Shown piece by piece: positions 49,986-58,183 of a DNA stretch of 64,000 nucleotides (positions are counted from its first letter, which is position 1; every line of letters begins with the position of its first letter). The stretch is from contig CAZZBZ010000007.1 of NCBI GenBank assembly GCA_964653025.1, positions 4,558 to 68,557 of the forward strand, read 5' to 3'. The position numbers and the translations under genes were made by a program. The stretch comes from JABWAM01 sp964653025. Its GTDB lineage: Bacteria; Verrucomicrobiota; Verrucomicrobiia; JABWAM01. The notes under the pieces were generated by a model that did no database searches, was not told the origin of the DNA, and was given only the letters and a program-made list of their open reading frames with translations.

Positions 49986-51098
49986 TTAACCCGACCCAAA
50001 CTCACTCGCAAGCGAGGGCGGGTCGGCCATACGATCCTGAAGCTCACCCCGGAAGTAAAGCTTCACCATAATCCCACAGAAGGAGTATCCGTCCCCGTGT
50101 CGCATCGCCTTGCTGCGAAAATAGCCGCGCGGCACCGAGTAGTTCAAGGACAGCGTCTGCTTCTCCCCGGCCACCCATTCTCGCCGAGGCTGGAGTTGAA
50201 ATGGCAACACTCGAACCGAACGAAACCTCCCGTCGGTGCCCCGGATCTGGTCGAAGAAAACCGCCTCGAGACGAACCCCCGCAATGTCGATCGGGCCAAC
50301 GTGCCCCTCTGAGTCGAGGGTAACCTCCATGCGAAAGCGGATGTCGTAGAGATCCTGAAGCGGCAACTCCGTGCGGGTAACTCCCACAATGCGAAGGCGA
50401 GAACCCGCGGAGGAGCCCATCGCAACCGCCGACGGGCGCAGCAGCGGCCCTGTGACCGGGGGCTTTTGACCCACCTCGCGGGTCGCATCGCCCACACCGG
50501 CCAGGCGTTTGAGATTCACCTCGATCTCAGCCGTGGTGGCCGCATCGAGGCCCGAAACCGAGCCCGCCTTCTCCCAGAGAAAATGCGCCTGGGAAGCCTG
50601 CCCCTGCTGCTCATAAAGCGAGGCAAGACGGCGAATCGACGGCAGATGGCCCGCCATGCGCTTCAGTGCGGATTCGAAGGCCTCAATAGCCTGCGACCTC
50701 AGGCCCGCCAAAAGCAGGCCCTCCCCACGCTGGGCGAGGGAGGCAGCCTCCCGCTCGGCCTCGCCCCGGTGGGAATCGTTCTCCTGGTCGTGCAGCCGCG
50801 CGTGCGCCCGCTCTCTCCCCGCCTTCTCCATCGTGAGGGTCACTCCATCCCGCACCGGGCGGCGGGCCTCGCGGCGGGCCTCTTCGGCGCGGCGAATCCC
50901 GATGGTCTCATTTACCGATTCCGTCGAACGGATCGTCTCAAACTCGGAGAAGATGACCGGGTCGAATCGCGGACCGAAGGAAATGCGAGACCAGAACACG
51001 GACACCACCGCGGCCGCCTGGATAATGAGGATCACCGCCGCGAGAATCGCAACAGCCGCCAGCACCCGCGAACGTTTCCCCGTTTGGGCCTCGGACAT
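49986..51098 (-). CDS. membrane protein with helical repeat and beta C-terminus
   Basis: 370 aa. One N-terminal transmembrane helix (VLAAVAILAAVILIIQAAAV), a charged coiled-coil (about 60-120), a TPR-like segment (AGLRSQAIEAFESALKRMAG, IRRLASLYEQQGQASQAHFL), and a beta-rich C-terminal domain ending DGYSFCGIMVKLYFRGEL. No known family assigned. Placed between the FGE fusion and pilT, so an envelope or pilus-related role is plausible. Confidence 0.7.
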   Translation of the reverse strand: MSEAQTGKRSRVLAAVAILAAVILIIQAAAVVSVFWSRISFGPRFDPVIFSEFETIRSTESVNETIGIRRAEEARREARRPVRDGVTLTMEKAGRERAHARLHDQENDSHRGEAEREAASLAQRGEGLLLAGLRSQAIEAFESALKRMAGHLPSIRRLASLYEQQGQASQAHFLWEKAGSVSGLDAATTAEIEVNLKRLAGVGDATREVGQKPPVTGPLLRPSAVAMGSSAGSRLRIVGVTRTELPLQDLYDIRFRMEVTLDSEGHVGPIDIAGVRLEAVFFDQIRGTDGRFRSVRVLPFQLQPRREWVAGEKQTLSLNYSVPRGYFRSKAMRHGDGYSFCGIMVKLYFRGELQDRMADPPSLASEFGSG

Positions 51099-51125
51099 GG
51101 GCAGGGCGAAAAAACCTCGGAAGGC

Positions 51126-52235
51126 TTATCCGATGATGCGTCGCGACTCATCGAGGAAGATGCCCTTGAGGTTCATCTTCAACTGGTCGGGGTTGGAGGA
51201 CTTTGCGATACCCTCCTCCTCGCTGACGAAATCCGCCTTGATGAGCTTGTAGATGGACTGGTTGAAGGACTGCATGCCGTCCTCGCACCCGCTCTCAATC
51301 GCGGCCGGCAACTTCTCCAGCTTCCCCTCCTCCAAAAGTTTGCGAACGACCGGGGTGCTGATGAGAATCTCCACGGCCGGAACCGCGCCGCCCCCCTTGC
51401 CAACGATCATCCGCTGGCAAATGACCGCCTTCAGGCAGTTCCCAAGCGCGCGGAGCATGGCGGAGCGCTCCTCCTGCGGAAAAAAGTCCAGGATGCGGGT
51501 GATGGTCTGCGCGGCGTTATTCGAGTGGACCGTGCTCAACACGAGATGCCCCGTCTCCGCGGCGGTGAGGGCGGCGGTGAAACTATCCGCATCCCGCATC
51601 TCCCCCACCATGATGATGTCCGGGTCCTGGCGCAGGACATTCGTCAGGGCATGGTGAAAGGAAAGGGTGTCGAGCCCGATCTCACGCTGGTTGATCACGC
51701 ACTGGCGGTCCTCGAAAACGTACTCGATGGGGTCCTCGAGCGTGATGATGTGGCTTCGGTCGTGCGCGTTCACGTACTCGATCATGCAGGCGAGCGTGGT
51801 GGACTTGCCGCTTCCCGTCGCCCCCGCCACGAGGACAATCCCCCGCTCGCTCATCGCGAGCCGCTGGATGATCGGGGGCAGGTTCAGCGTGGCGAAGTCC
51901 GGTACCTTCCCCTTCACGTGGCGCATCGCGAGGTTCACCTGCCCACGCTGTTTATAGACGTTCGTACGGAAACGCCCGATCGCCGGAGAAAAGTGGGAGA
52001 AGTCCACCTCGTGCTCCTTCTCGAACCTCGCGCGAAGGAACTCGGGGATGATCATCGAGGCGATCTGGACCATGTCCATATCCGTCGGCGCGTCCGCCTC
52101 AATGGTCACCAGTTGCGAGGATACCCTCAGGATCGGGGCCTTGTTCGGCTTCAGATGGATGTCCGATGCCCCGAGGTTGACCGCATAGCGCAGAATACCG
52201 TCAAGGTAATCCTTCATGGAATCGGGATCTGGCAT
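51126..52235 (-). CDS. pilT: type IV pilus retraction-type ATPase (PilT/PilU)
   Basis: 369 aa. N-domain (LGASDIHLKPNKAPILRVSS), arginine-rich FRTNVYKQRGQVNLAMRHVKG, Walker A GATGSGKST (138-146), Asp box LEDPIEYVFED, Walker B DIIMVGEMRDADSFTAALTA, His box VLSTVHSNNAAQTITRI, and a PilT C-terminus. It drives pilus retraction at the cytoplasmic face. The AIRNLIRE motif of canonical PilT reads differently here, which may indicate PilU-like use. Confidence 0.92.
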   Translation of the reverse strand: MPDPDSMKDYLDGILRYAVNLGASDIHLKPNKAPILRVSSQLVTIEADAPTDMDMVQIASMIIPEFLRARFEKEHEVDFSHFSPAIGRFRTNVYKQRGQVNLAMRHVKGKVPDFATLNLPPIIQRLAMSERGIVLVAGATGSGKSTTLACMIEYVNAHDRSHIITLEDPIEYVFEDRQCVINQREIGLDTLSFHHALTNVLRQDPDIIMVGEMRDADSFTAALTAAETGHLVLSTVHSNNAAQTITRILDFFPQEERSAMLRALGNCLKAVICQRMIVGKGGGAVPAVEILISTPVVRKLLEEGKLEKLPAAIESGCEDGMQSFNQSIYKLIKADFVSEEEGIAKSSNPDQLKMNLKGIFLDESRRIIG

Positions 52236-52356
52236 GGTTCAGTCTGGGTTTATCCGCGAACTGCCGAGGGCACACGAAGCGGAGTCGTCACATTTTCAGC
52301 AGAGACGGCTCACCAAGCCGCCCAAAGGGTTGTTAAGCGACGTTTCGTGTTTTTTC

Positions 52357-53241
52357 CTACCGGGTCGGCCGCAAGGTGCGGTCGGCTTCGTCTTGAAGAA
52401 GGACCCGGGCGCGGCGAATCTGCTCGGCCACCTCAGCCTTTCCGCGGAGACGGACGGTAAAGGCGTCCTGCGCCACCGCAATGCCCGCGGCATCGTTCTT
52501 CTCGCGCGCGGTATCCACCTGCATGGCGGCCATGGAAAGATCCGCATCGGACTCCACGTAGGCGCGGCGCACCACGAAGTGGATCAGGGCCTTCAGACGG
52601 GAGAGTTGCGCCTCAAAGAGATCCCGCTCGCCGTTCACGTAGCTGTTCCACTCGCGGCGCGCGTCATCAAACTCCTTGAGGCGAAGCAAGCGGGCCACCT
52701 CGTCGAGGTTCGCCAGAGTGCCGGGACCGATGGCCAGTTCCTGCGCGGTGTAGATCGTGAGCGGCGCGGTACCGGGAAGATTCACCTCGGGAAGCGGCGG
52801 GGACGACACGGCGCGCGACGGAGCCGTCGACGACGAGGGCGGTCGGGAGACCCTGGCCGCAACCTGGGGTGAGGGAGGGGAAACCTCCGCAGAAGGCCTC
52901 GGAGCGGGTTTGGGCACGGTGAGGATCGCGCGCGGCGGGGGAACCGTCTCGGGGGCATTCGACGGAGACGGGGCCTGGACAGGGGACGGCGACGGAACGG
53001 GCGCCGCGGCGGAACGCATTTGCTGCTGGACCTCCTGCATACGCTGAACCTTATCGCGAAGCGACTTCCGCAGCATCGACTGCTGGGAGACGGCGCTGGT
53101 GTCCGAAAGGCGGCCCTCGATCCCGATAATCTCGGTGCGAAGACGTTCCAACTCTTCGGAGGGCGATTCGGCAAGGGCGGCGGACTGGGCAAACGCCAGA
53201 AATCCCACAACCAACCACGGAAAGAGAATGTTTCGTTTCAT
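52357..53241 (-). CDS. secreted coiled-coil protein with proline-rich linker
   Basis: 294 aa. Signal peptide (LFPWLVVGFLAFAQSAALAE), a coiled-coil (SEELERLRTEIIGIEGRLSD to about 75), a long Pro/Ser/Ala linker (78-155), and a helical C-terminal domain (ANLDEVARLLRLKEFDDARR, AEVAEQIRRARVLLQDEAD). Function not recognised. It starts the minus-strand group leading to pilT, so it may be a periplasmic partner. Confidence 0.7.
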   Translation of the reverse strand: MKRNILFPWLVVGFLAFAQSAALAESPSEELERLRTEIIGIEGRLSDTSAVSQQSMLRKSLRDKVQRMQEVQQQMRSAAAPVPSPSPVQAPSPSNAPETVPPPRAILTVPKPAPRPSAEVSPPSPQVAARVSRPPSSSTAPSRAVSSPPLPEVNLPGTAPLTIYTAQELAIGPGTLANLDEVARLLRLKEFDDARREWNSYVNGERDLFEAQLSRLKALIHFVVRRAYVESDADLSMAAMQVDTAREKNDAAGIAVAQDAFTVRLRGKAEVAEQIRRARVLLQDEADRTLRPTR

Positions 53242-53295
53242 GGGATTCTCATAATACTTCGATCTTGGGAGCGAGCAGAGGATCGGAATATGACC

Positions 53296-54672
53296 TCAGG
53301 AGGACGGGAGATACTCGCGCGGATCGGTGATCTTTCCTGTCAGGGCCGAGGCCGCCACAGTATAGGGCGAGGCCAGGAAGACCTTCGAGTCCTTGTGGCC
53401 CATGCGACCAGGAAAGTTGCGGTTCGTCGCGGTGATGCAGTTCATCGGGCGGTTCATCCGGCCGAAGGTGTCTGCCGGCCCACCGAGGCAGGCCGCGCAC
53501 GAAGCGTTCTCCGTCATCTGCACCCCGGCCTCCTCCAGCACATGCCACGCGCTCCGCCCATCCACCTGTGCGGACTGCAACTCCCGAACCACGTCCGGGG
53601 TGGCGGGAACACCGAAGGTATCGATTTTGACGCGCTTGCCCTTGACCACGCGGGCAAAGGCAAGAAAATCGCTCGTCTTCCCACCGGTGCAGGAACCGAT
53701 ATAGGCGCGGTCAAGCACGATGTCCCCGCACTCACGCGCAAGGGCCCGCTGGCCCGGGTCGGGGTGCTTCGCTACGGTGGGCTCGATCTTTGAGAGGTCG
53801 AAGGTTTTATCATACGCGAACTTCTGGTCGCGATCCGCCTCGACGGGGTCGTAGGTGGCGCGCGTCCCGTTGGCACGGGTGCGTTCGTCCACGTAGGCCT
53901 TTGTCTTCTCATCGAACTCGAAGATGCCGTTCTTGCCGCCCGCCTCGATCGCCATGTTCGCGATGGTCATGCGATCGTCCATATTCAGCGAGTGGGCGCC
54001 CGGTCCGTCGAACTGCATCGCGCGGTAGGTCGCCCCGTCAAAACCGATCTCCCCGATTACATGGAGGATCACGTCTTTGGCCATCACGCCGAACGGCAAC
54101 GCGCCCTCGAGGCGGAAGCGCATCGTCTCGGGCACCTTGAGCAGCAGCTTGCCGGTACCCATTACAAAGCCGGCGTCGGTGTTCCCGATTCCCGTGGCGA
54201 AAAGGTTGAAGGCCCCCGCCATGCAGGTATGCGAATCGGTGCCGAGGAGCACCTCGCCCGGGCGCGTGTGGCCCTTCGCCGCGAGGGCGGTGTGGCAGAC
54301 CCCCGCGAACGAGGAGCCATACTGCCGCTTCAACTGTCCCTTCGACGCGTCAAACTTCCAGGCCCCTTTTGGGTCGTCGATCACGTCGTAGAACCAACGG
54401 ATCCCCTGCTCGCGCACAAACTCGCGCAGGAGATCCACGTTGCGGTTCGACAGCGAGTCGGCCGTGAAAATGTAGTGATCGGGGATGATGACGATCCGCG
54501 AGGCATCCCACACCTTCGCGGCACGCCCAAACTCACGCTGGAATACCCCGATCGTCCCCGGCCCGCACACGTCGTGGGTCATGAGCACGTCCACCTTCAC
54601 CCATACGTTCTCGCCGGGCTCCACGCGCGCCTTGCCGCCGGCCCGCGCGAGCAGTTTTTCCGTCAGCGTCAT
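53296..54672 (-). CDS. leuC: 3-isopropylmalate dehydratase large subunit (aconitase family)
   Basis: 458 aa from ATG at 54672. Fe-S and substrate motifs: MTHDVCGPGTIGVFQREFG, GTDSHTCMAGAFNLFATGIG, IGSCTGGKTSDF, and the CAACLGG pair. Length and motifs fit LeuC or the closely related homoaconitase/citramalate-type subunits. The small subunit leuD is not adjacent, so the specific substrate is uncertain. A terminator hairpin stands 78 bp upstream of the start on the same strand. Confidence 0.88.
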   Translation of the reverse strand: MTLTEKLLARAGGKARVEPGENVWVKVDVLMTHDVCGPGTIGVFQREFGRAAKVWDASRIVIIPDHYIFTADSLSNRNVDLLREFVREQGIRWFYDVIDDPKGAWKFDASKGQLKRQYGSSFAGVCHTALAAKGHTRPGEVLLGTDSHTCMAGAFNLFATGIGNTDAGFVMGTGKLLLKVPETMRFRLEGALPFGVMAKDVILHVIGEIGFDGATYRAMQFDGPGAHSLNMDDRMTIANMAIEAGGKNGIFEFDEKTKAYVDERTRANGTRATYDPVEADRDQKFAYDKTFDLSKIEPTVAKHPDPGQRALARECGDIVLDRAYIGSCTGGKTSDFLAFARVVKGKRVKIDTFGVPATPDVVRELQSAQVDGRSAWHVLEEAGVQMTENASCAACLGGPADTFGRMNRPMNCITATNRNFPGRMGHKDSKVFLASPYTVAASALTGKITDPREYLPSS

Positions 54673-54749
54673 GCCCCACAATCTACGGACCGCCCAGGAA
54701 AACATCAAGAAGCCTTCAACGAAAAATGGCGGCTACTCAGATCTCACCC

Positions 54750-54778
54750 AAAAAACCTCCGCGTCAGCGAAGAGGTTT
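54750..54778 (-). terminator. rho-independent terminator upstream of leuC
   Basis: On the minus strand AAACCTCT pairs with GGAGGTTT (8 bp including one G-T), with an inner CG/CG closing a CTGA loop, followed directly by a run of six T. It ends transcription coming from the decayed region (54.8-57 kb) before leuC; a leader attenuator role is possible but no leucine-rich leader peptide is seen. Confidence 0.6.
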
Positions 54779-54805
54779 CCCCCACTCGAAACACTCGGAA
54801 AGCTT

Positions 54806-54973
54806 ATGGCGGGAAAAATGCGGCTGGAGATTCCCCGCGAGGCGATGGGTCAGGGCGACGTGAAGTTCCTCGCCGTCATTGGAGCCTTCCTCGGACCGCA
54901 GGCGATCTTCTTCGTGATCCTCGCCCCCGCGATCCTGGGATCGGCGATCGGCCTCATCATGCAACGCGAGTAA
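54806..54973 (+). pseudogene. prepilin peptidase (A24) C-terminal fragment
   Basis: The frame reads MRLEIPREAMGQGDVKFLAV, IGAFLGPQAIFFVILAPAIL, GSAIGLIMQRE, stop. AMGQGDVK is the second catalytic-aspartate block (GxGD) of type IV prepilin peptidases, followed by a transmembrane helix. The first two thirds of the enzyme, including the other aspartate, are absent upstream. Truncated remnant; a complete pilD must be elsewhere if type IV pili are made. Confidence 0.62.
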
Positions 54974-54977
54974 GCCT

Positions 54978-55263
54978 CGATAGGGAGATTCTCCGCATTG
55001 CGGAACGGCCAGCGCTCCACCCCGTCGGGGTTCAGCCACGGGATCATCGCCAGATGCACCCCGCACGCCAACTCCTGCAGGGCGGGCCACTTCTTCCCGC
55101 GGAGGTCCGCGCCGTCCTCGACGATCTTGCAGAGGTTCATCATGGCGACGGTGCCGGTGAGGCCGTCGGCGCGATGCTCATGCCGTCCAGGATCGCACGG
55201 GCCTCCTTCGAGGTGGGTGAGGAAGCGGTAGAGGTACTCGTAGTGCCTCTCGACTCGCCGCAC
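54978..55263 (-). pseudogene. M14-type carboxypeptidase fragment
   Basis: The minus-strand frame from 55263 contains AMMNLCKIVEDGADLRGKKW, ELACGVHLAMIPWLNPDGVE and RWPFRNAENLPIEAYS. The I-P-x-x-N-P-D-G-V-E block is the substrate-binding region of zinc carboxypeptidases (M14). The zinc-binding HxxE segment upstream and the catalytic glutamate downstream are missing. The frame then runs antisense through the prepilin-peptidase remnant. Both look like debris of deleted genes. Confidence 0.5.
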
Positions 55264-55347
55264 TCGCTCGGAACATTCAGCTCATCGCGTTCTGAAGGGC
55301 GGCTCGCCGCAAGCGAGTCATAAGCGAAGAGTCCGCGACGAGTCGAA

Positions 55348-55375
55348 TGGTAGCCCGTACGGGAATCGAACCCGT
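55348..55375 (-). pseudogene. tRNA 3' fragment (T-arm, acceptor strand, CCA)
   Basis: Complementary strand: T-arm ACGGG-TTCGATT-CCCGT, acceptor 3' strand ACGGGCT, discriminator A and CCA. No D-arm, anticodon arm or 5' acceptor strand (AGCCCGT) is found upstream, so only the 3' 28 nt remain. Such fragments are typically left where elements integrate into tRNA genes. The amino acid cannot be told without the anticodon. From 55376 to 55609 no gene is recognised. Confidence 0.7.
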
Positions 55376-55609
55376 TTTTGAAGATGTCGAACTTTGCGCG
55401 AAAAACGCGATTCTTGGCGTTTCTCAGAGGGGAAATGGCGTGTCATCCATTTCTGCGTCGTTGCCAAGTCGCGCCAAGTTGAACGCGAAAGTTGTCATAT
55501 TTTGTCATATGGTTTCCGAGGCTGGAGAACCTCCGACAACCATCCCCTGCCCGCTCGCACTCGGGGTTGTTCATGAGTCCACGCGCAAATGGAATCGGCA
55601 TTCAGCGGA

Positions 55610-56398
55610 TCACAGCAAGGCGAGCACCTGCTGGTCCACCACCGCATACGCCCGCTGATGATCATAGGCCACGTCCGGCCTCAGGAGGTCCCGAACATCG
55701 CCCAAGAAGTCCCGATCCTCCATTTTGGCCGCCAGATTACTCCGTAAATCCTTCTGCGAAATCGTTCGTCCCTCGGCCTCCAGATATTTCCTGAACACCT
55801 TGACGATGACGGGGGGTTCCGCTTTTCCCACGGTGATGCCATACCAGAGATCGAAAAGATCGCGCCCTTTGTTTCGCTGGTACAGCGCCCGGAGTTTGGT
55901 GCCCATCAACTCGTTGAGCGGGTACGTGGGCACATGGCAGGCCCCTGAAAACCATCTCGATTCGACCGCAAACGCGTGACGGGTGATCCCCAACACCGAG
56001 AAATGCTCCCTCGTGTTGATTTCCAACTTCAGGCGCATCCGCACCACGGGAGGCGTTTCCGATGGGAAGCGGTACTCCAAGGTGGTGCCCCTCTGTTTGC
56101 TGCTCCGCCGCGGCTTGCCCAAAAGCCCATCCAGCGTCTCCCGGATCGCATCCTGAACCGGGGTGATCTTCCCGGCCTTGAGTTGGACCAGGTCGATGTC
56201 CTCGGAGTACCGGGCGGCGGGTGCCAGGTGCATCTTGTGCATCGCAGTTCCACCTCGAAAGGCAAGCTGGTCTGCCAACAGTTCGTTCGAAAAAAGCATG
56301 ACCACCGCACGGCTGATCACCAGATCCTGCTCCACCTGCTCAAAGGTTCCCCAGGGGGCCTTCGTGCGCCATTCCATGATGTCGGCCTGGGGAATCAC
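55610..56398 (-). CDS. abiEii: AbiEii-type nucleotidyltransferase toxin
   Basis: 262 aa from GTG at 56398, overlapping the antitoxin stop as GTGA. Nucleotidyltransferase motif I FRGGTAMHKMHLAPAARYSE then DIDLVQL (GG...DxD), with further blocks LKLEINTRE and TYPLNELMGTKLRALYQRNK plus GRDLFDL, all typical of AbiEii/AbiGii toxins. These NTP transferases modify tRNA acceptor ends to stop growth during phage infection. Next to a broken tRNA gene. Confidence 0.9.
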   Translation of the reverse strand: MIPQADIMEWRTKAPWGTFEQVEQDLVISRAVVMLFSNELLADQLAFRGGTAMHKMHLAPAARYSEDIDLVQLKAGKITPVQDAIRETLDGLLGKPRRSSKQRGTTLEYRFPSETPPVVRMRLKLEINTREHFSVLGITRHAFAVESRWFSGACHVPTYPLNELMGTKLRALYQRNKGRDLFDLWYGITVGKAEPPVIVKVFRKYLEAEGRTISQKDLRSNLAAKMEDRDFLGDVRDLLRPDVAYDHQRAYAVVDQQVLALL

Positions 56399-57207
56399 AG
56401 GTCGCCCTCGACTTTCGTGTTCACGATTACATTCCACTTGTCGTTTCGCGGAAATCCCCGTCCCGATTTCGATGCATCCAGGCGAGTGGCTTTCGTCTTC
56501 CGTCGCCCCAACCATGCCTGCAACTTCGGGGTCGCGGCTTTGTGCCCCGCCTTGTCGAGCAGCCAACCCAGCCTCTGGACACAGGCGAGGGGGGCATTTG
56601 CCTCCACCGCTTTTCTCAATGCGTCGGGCTCGATTTTCTCCCCCAGTTCCTGCAACACCGTCAGCACGCGGTTCAGGCCGCCGATCCCGCGTTCATAGGC
56701 GACAAGGTCAAGCGCGGTCGCTTCGGGGCTCGATACGAGAATGTCTCCCGTGAAGGTCCGTACCTTCTGGACGGGAACACCCTGAAGATTCTCTTTTTTG
56801 AAGAAGCGAATTCGCACTCCGGCCACCTCGATCATGCGCGTCGCCCGGGAGGTGATCACGTGATAAGCCTGCGGCCGCTGATGAGCGGCCCCGTGCAGCG
56901 CGGCCGCGCTCAACAGGCCGACGTAGTAGGGCTGGTTGAGGAACTTCATCAGGTCATGAATGAACCAGTCCGGCGGGAGGATCCCTCTCGTCCGATGCTC
57001 TGACGGAACGATCACGTAGAAGCCATTCCGCACCACCACCACTCGCTTCTTCTGTTGCAACCTCCAGAGGGCGGCCTTCCAGGCGCTTGGGCTCAGTCCC
57101 GTCTGTTTCAGCGCCTCATCCCGGACAAATGTGTACTGTGCCACCTCCTGAAGGCGGTCCACGTATCGGGCAAGGCTTTCGCTTTTGGTGGATCGATGGT
57201 CCGTCAT
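56395..57207 (-). CDS. abiEi: AbiEi-type antitoxin (winged helix)
   Basis: 270 aa from ATG at 57207 (AGAGGA 7 bases upstream). N-terminal winged helix (YTFVRDEALKQTGLSPSAWK, RLQQKKRVVVVRNGFYVIVP) and the C-terminal AbiEi domain (YYVGLLSAAALHGAAHQRPQ, ATRMIEVAGVRIRFFKKE, SSPEATALDLVAYERGIGGL). AbiEi proteins bind inverted repeats at their own promoter, and an AAAGGT/ACCTTT pair is present just upstream. A longer start with MKPFVNKRNA is less likely. Confidence 0.9.
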   Translation of the reverse strand: MTDHRSTKSESLARYVDRLQEVAQYTFVRDEALKQTGLSPSAWKAALWRLQQKKRVVVVRNGFYVIVPSEHRTRGILPPDWFIHDLMKFLNQPYYVGLLSAAALHGAAHQRPQAYHVITSRATRMIEVAGVRIRFFKKENLQGVPVQKVRTFTGDILVSSPEATALDLVAYERGIGGLNRVLTVLQELGEKIEPDALRKAVEANAPLACVQRLGWLLDKAGHKAATPKLQAWLGRRKTKATRLDASKSGRGFPRNDKWNVIVNTKVEGDL

Positions 57208-57218
57208 AGCATTCCTCT

Positions 57219-57251
57219 TATTCACGAAAGGTTTCAAATATTGTCACCTTT
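57219..57251 (-). promoter_or_regulatory. abiE promoter with operator-like inverted repeat
   Basis: Minus-strand GTGACA (57247-57242), 17-base spacer, TGAATA (57224-57219), then AGAGGA and the abiEi ATG. The inverted repeat AAAGGT/ACCTTT (57227-57232 and 57246-57251) brackets the spacer, where an autorepressor would block polymerase. The rest of the spacer up to 57526 holds only a weak T-arm-like sequence. Confidence 0.5.
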
Positions 57252-57526
57252 TGCAATCAGAATAATCCTCCAATGTGGAGAGAATCGCACTCCATCTTGT
57301 ACACCTCCGTCTGCCATCGCGCCGTGTAGGGATCGAACCCCGAGGAAAAGTTCTCGGACAGGGCGAGGCTTCACCCCCCATTCACGTCCTTGCGCGGTCG
57401 CTGGAGGCTACGAGGGATGGGAATGAATGGGACGGAAGCAGGGTGTCCTGCTTCTGTCATGCGGGCGAGAAACGCCTCACGGCAAGGGAGTCCCGTCGCG
57501 GGAGGTCGCGGTCCGCTTTCCCTGCG

Positions 57527-58183
57527 TCAACATGACGTTGCCCACTTCTCCCCCGGCACGAATCCACCTGCATGGTCGGGCATCTCGCGGATGAGGTTGG
57601 CGGCGAACTGCGCGTACGCGCGCTGGCCGAGCGGGCTCAGGTGCACGCCGTCATCGCTGACGACCTCGTGCGTCCCGAGGCCAAACGCCGCGAGGACCTT
57701 CGACATATCGTGATAGGGAACCCGCTCCCGCAGTCCGACCCGACGGGAGGCGGCATTGTAGCAGGCGCGCGCCTTGTCGTAGGGCAATCCCGTGGGAAGC
57801 TTGAGAAAACTCCGCGTGGCGTGGTTGCCGAAGAGCACGACGCGCGCCTTCATCCGCGCCCGGACCGCGCGGATCATCGCAAAAAGGTTCCGCTCGAACT
57901 CCTCGGGCGTGGCCAGCGGGAGCGGGCCGCGAACTCCCGCGTGGCGCGCGTCGTTGAGCCCGAACTGCATGATGACGAGGTCAGCCTTCTCCGACATCAC
58001 CGACTTCTCGAAGAGCTGCCGCGCACCGGTGGTGCAGAGCCCCGGCACCCCCTTGTTGATCACCCGGATGGGGCGGCCCGTGTTCAGGACGACGTTGAAG
58101 TAACGCTCCGCCAGGGCGGGCCAGCCCGAGGCGGCGATGGAATCGCCCCACACGAGGACAACGAATGGCTTCGGTTTCTTCAT
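57527..58183 (-). CDS. SGNH/GDSL esterase
   Basis: 218 aa, no signal peptide. The SGNH blocks are complete: VWGDSIAASG (Ser), NKGVPG (Gly), MQFGLNDARH (Asn) and DDGVHLSPLG (Asp/His). Carbohydrate esterase activity (deacetylation) is plausible from the family and from the neighbouring GH2 gene. Its start overlaps the stop of the 720-aa gene by ATGA. Confidence 0.87.
   Translation of the reverse strand: MKKPKPFVVLVWGDSIAASGWPALAERYFNVVLNTGRPIRVINKGVPGLCTTGARQLFEKSVMSEKADLVIMQFGLNDARHAGVRGPLPLATPEEFERNLFAMIRAVRARMKARVVLFGNHATRSFLKLPTGLPYDKARACYNAASRRVGLRERVPYHDMSKVLAAFGLGTHEVVSDDGVHLSPLGQRAYAQFAANLIREMPDHAGGFVPGEKWATSC

Noticed and set aside
54750..54778. leu-type attenuator with leader peptide
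   Set aside because: The hairpin is a good terminator, but no leader peptide with leucine codons or alternative antiterminator pairing was seen.
57321..57350. T-arm-like GGGGTTCGATCCC on the minus strand downstream of abiE
   Set aside because: Only three stem pairs form and no acceptor stem or CCA follows, so I do not call a tRNA; it might still be a decayed attachment site.
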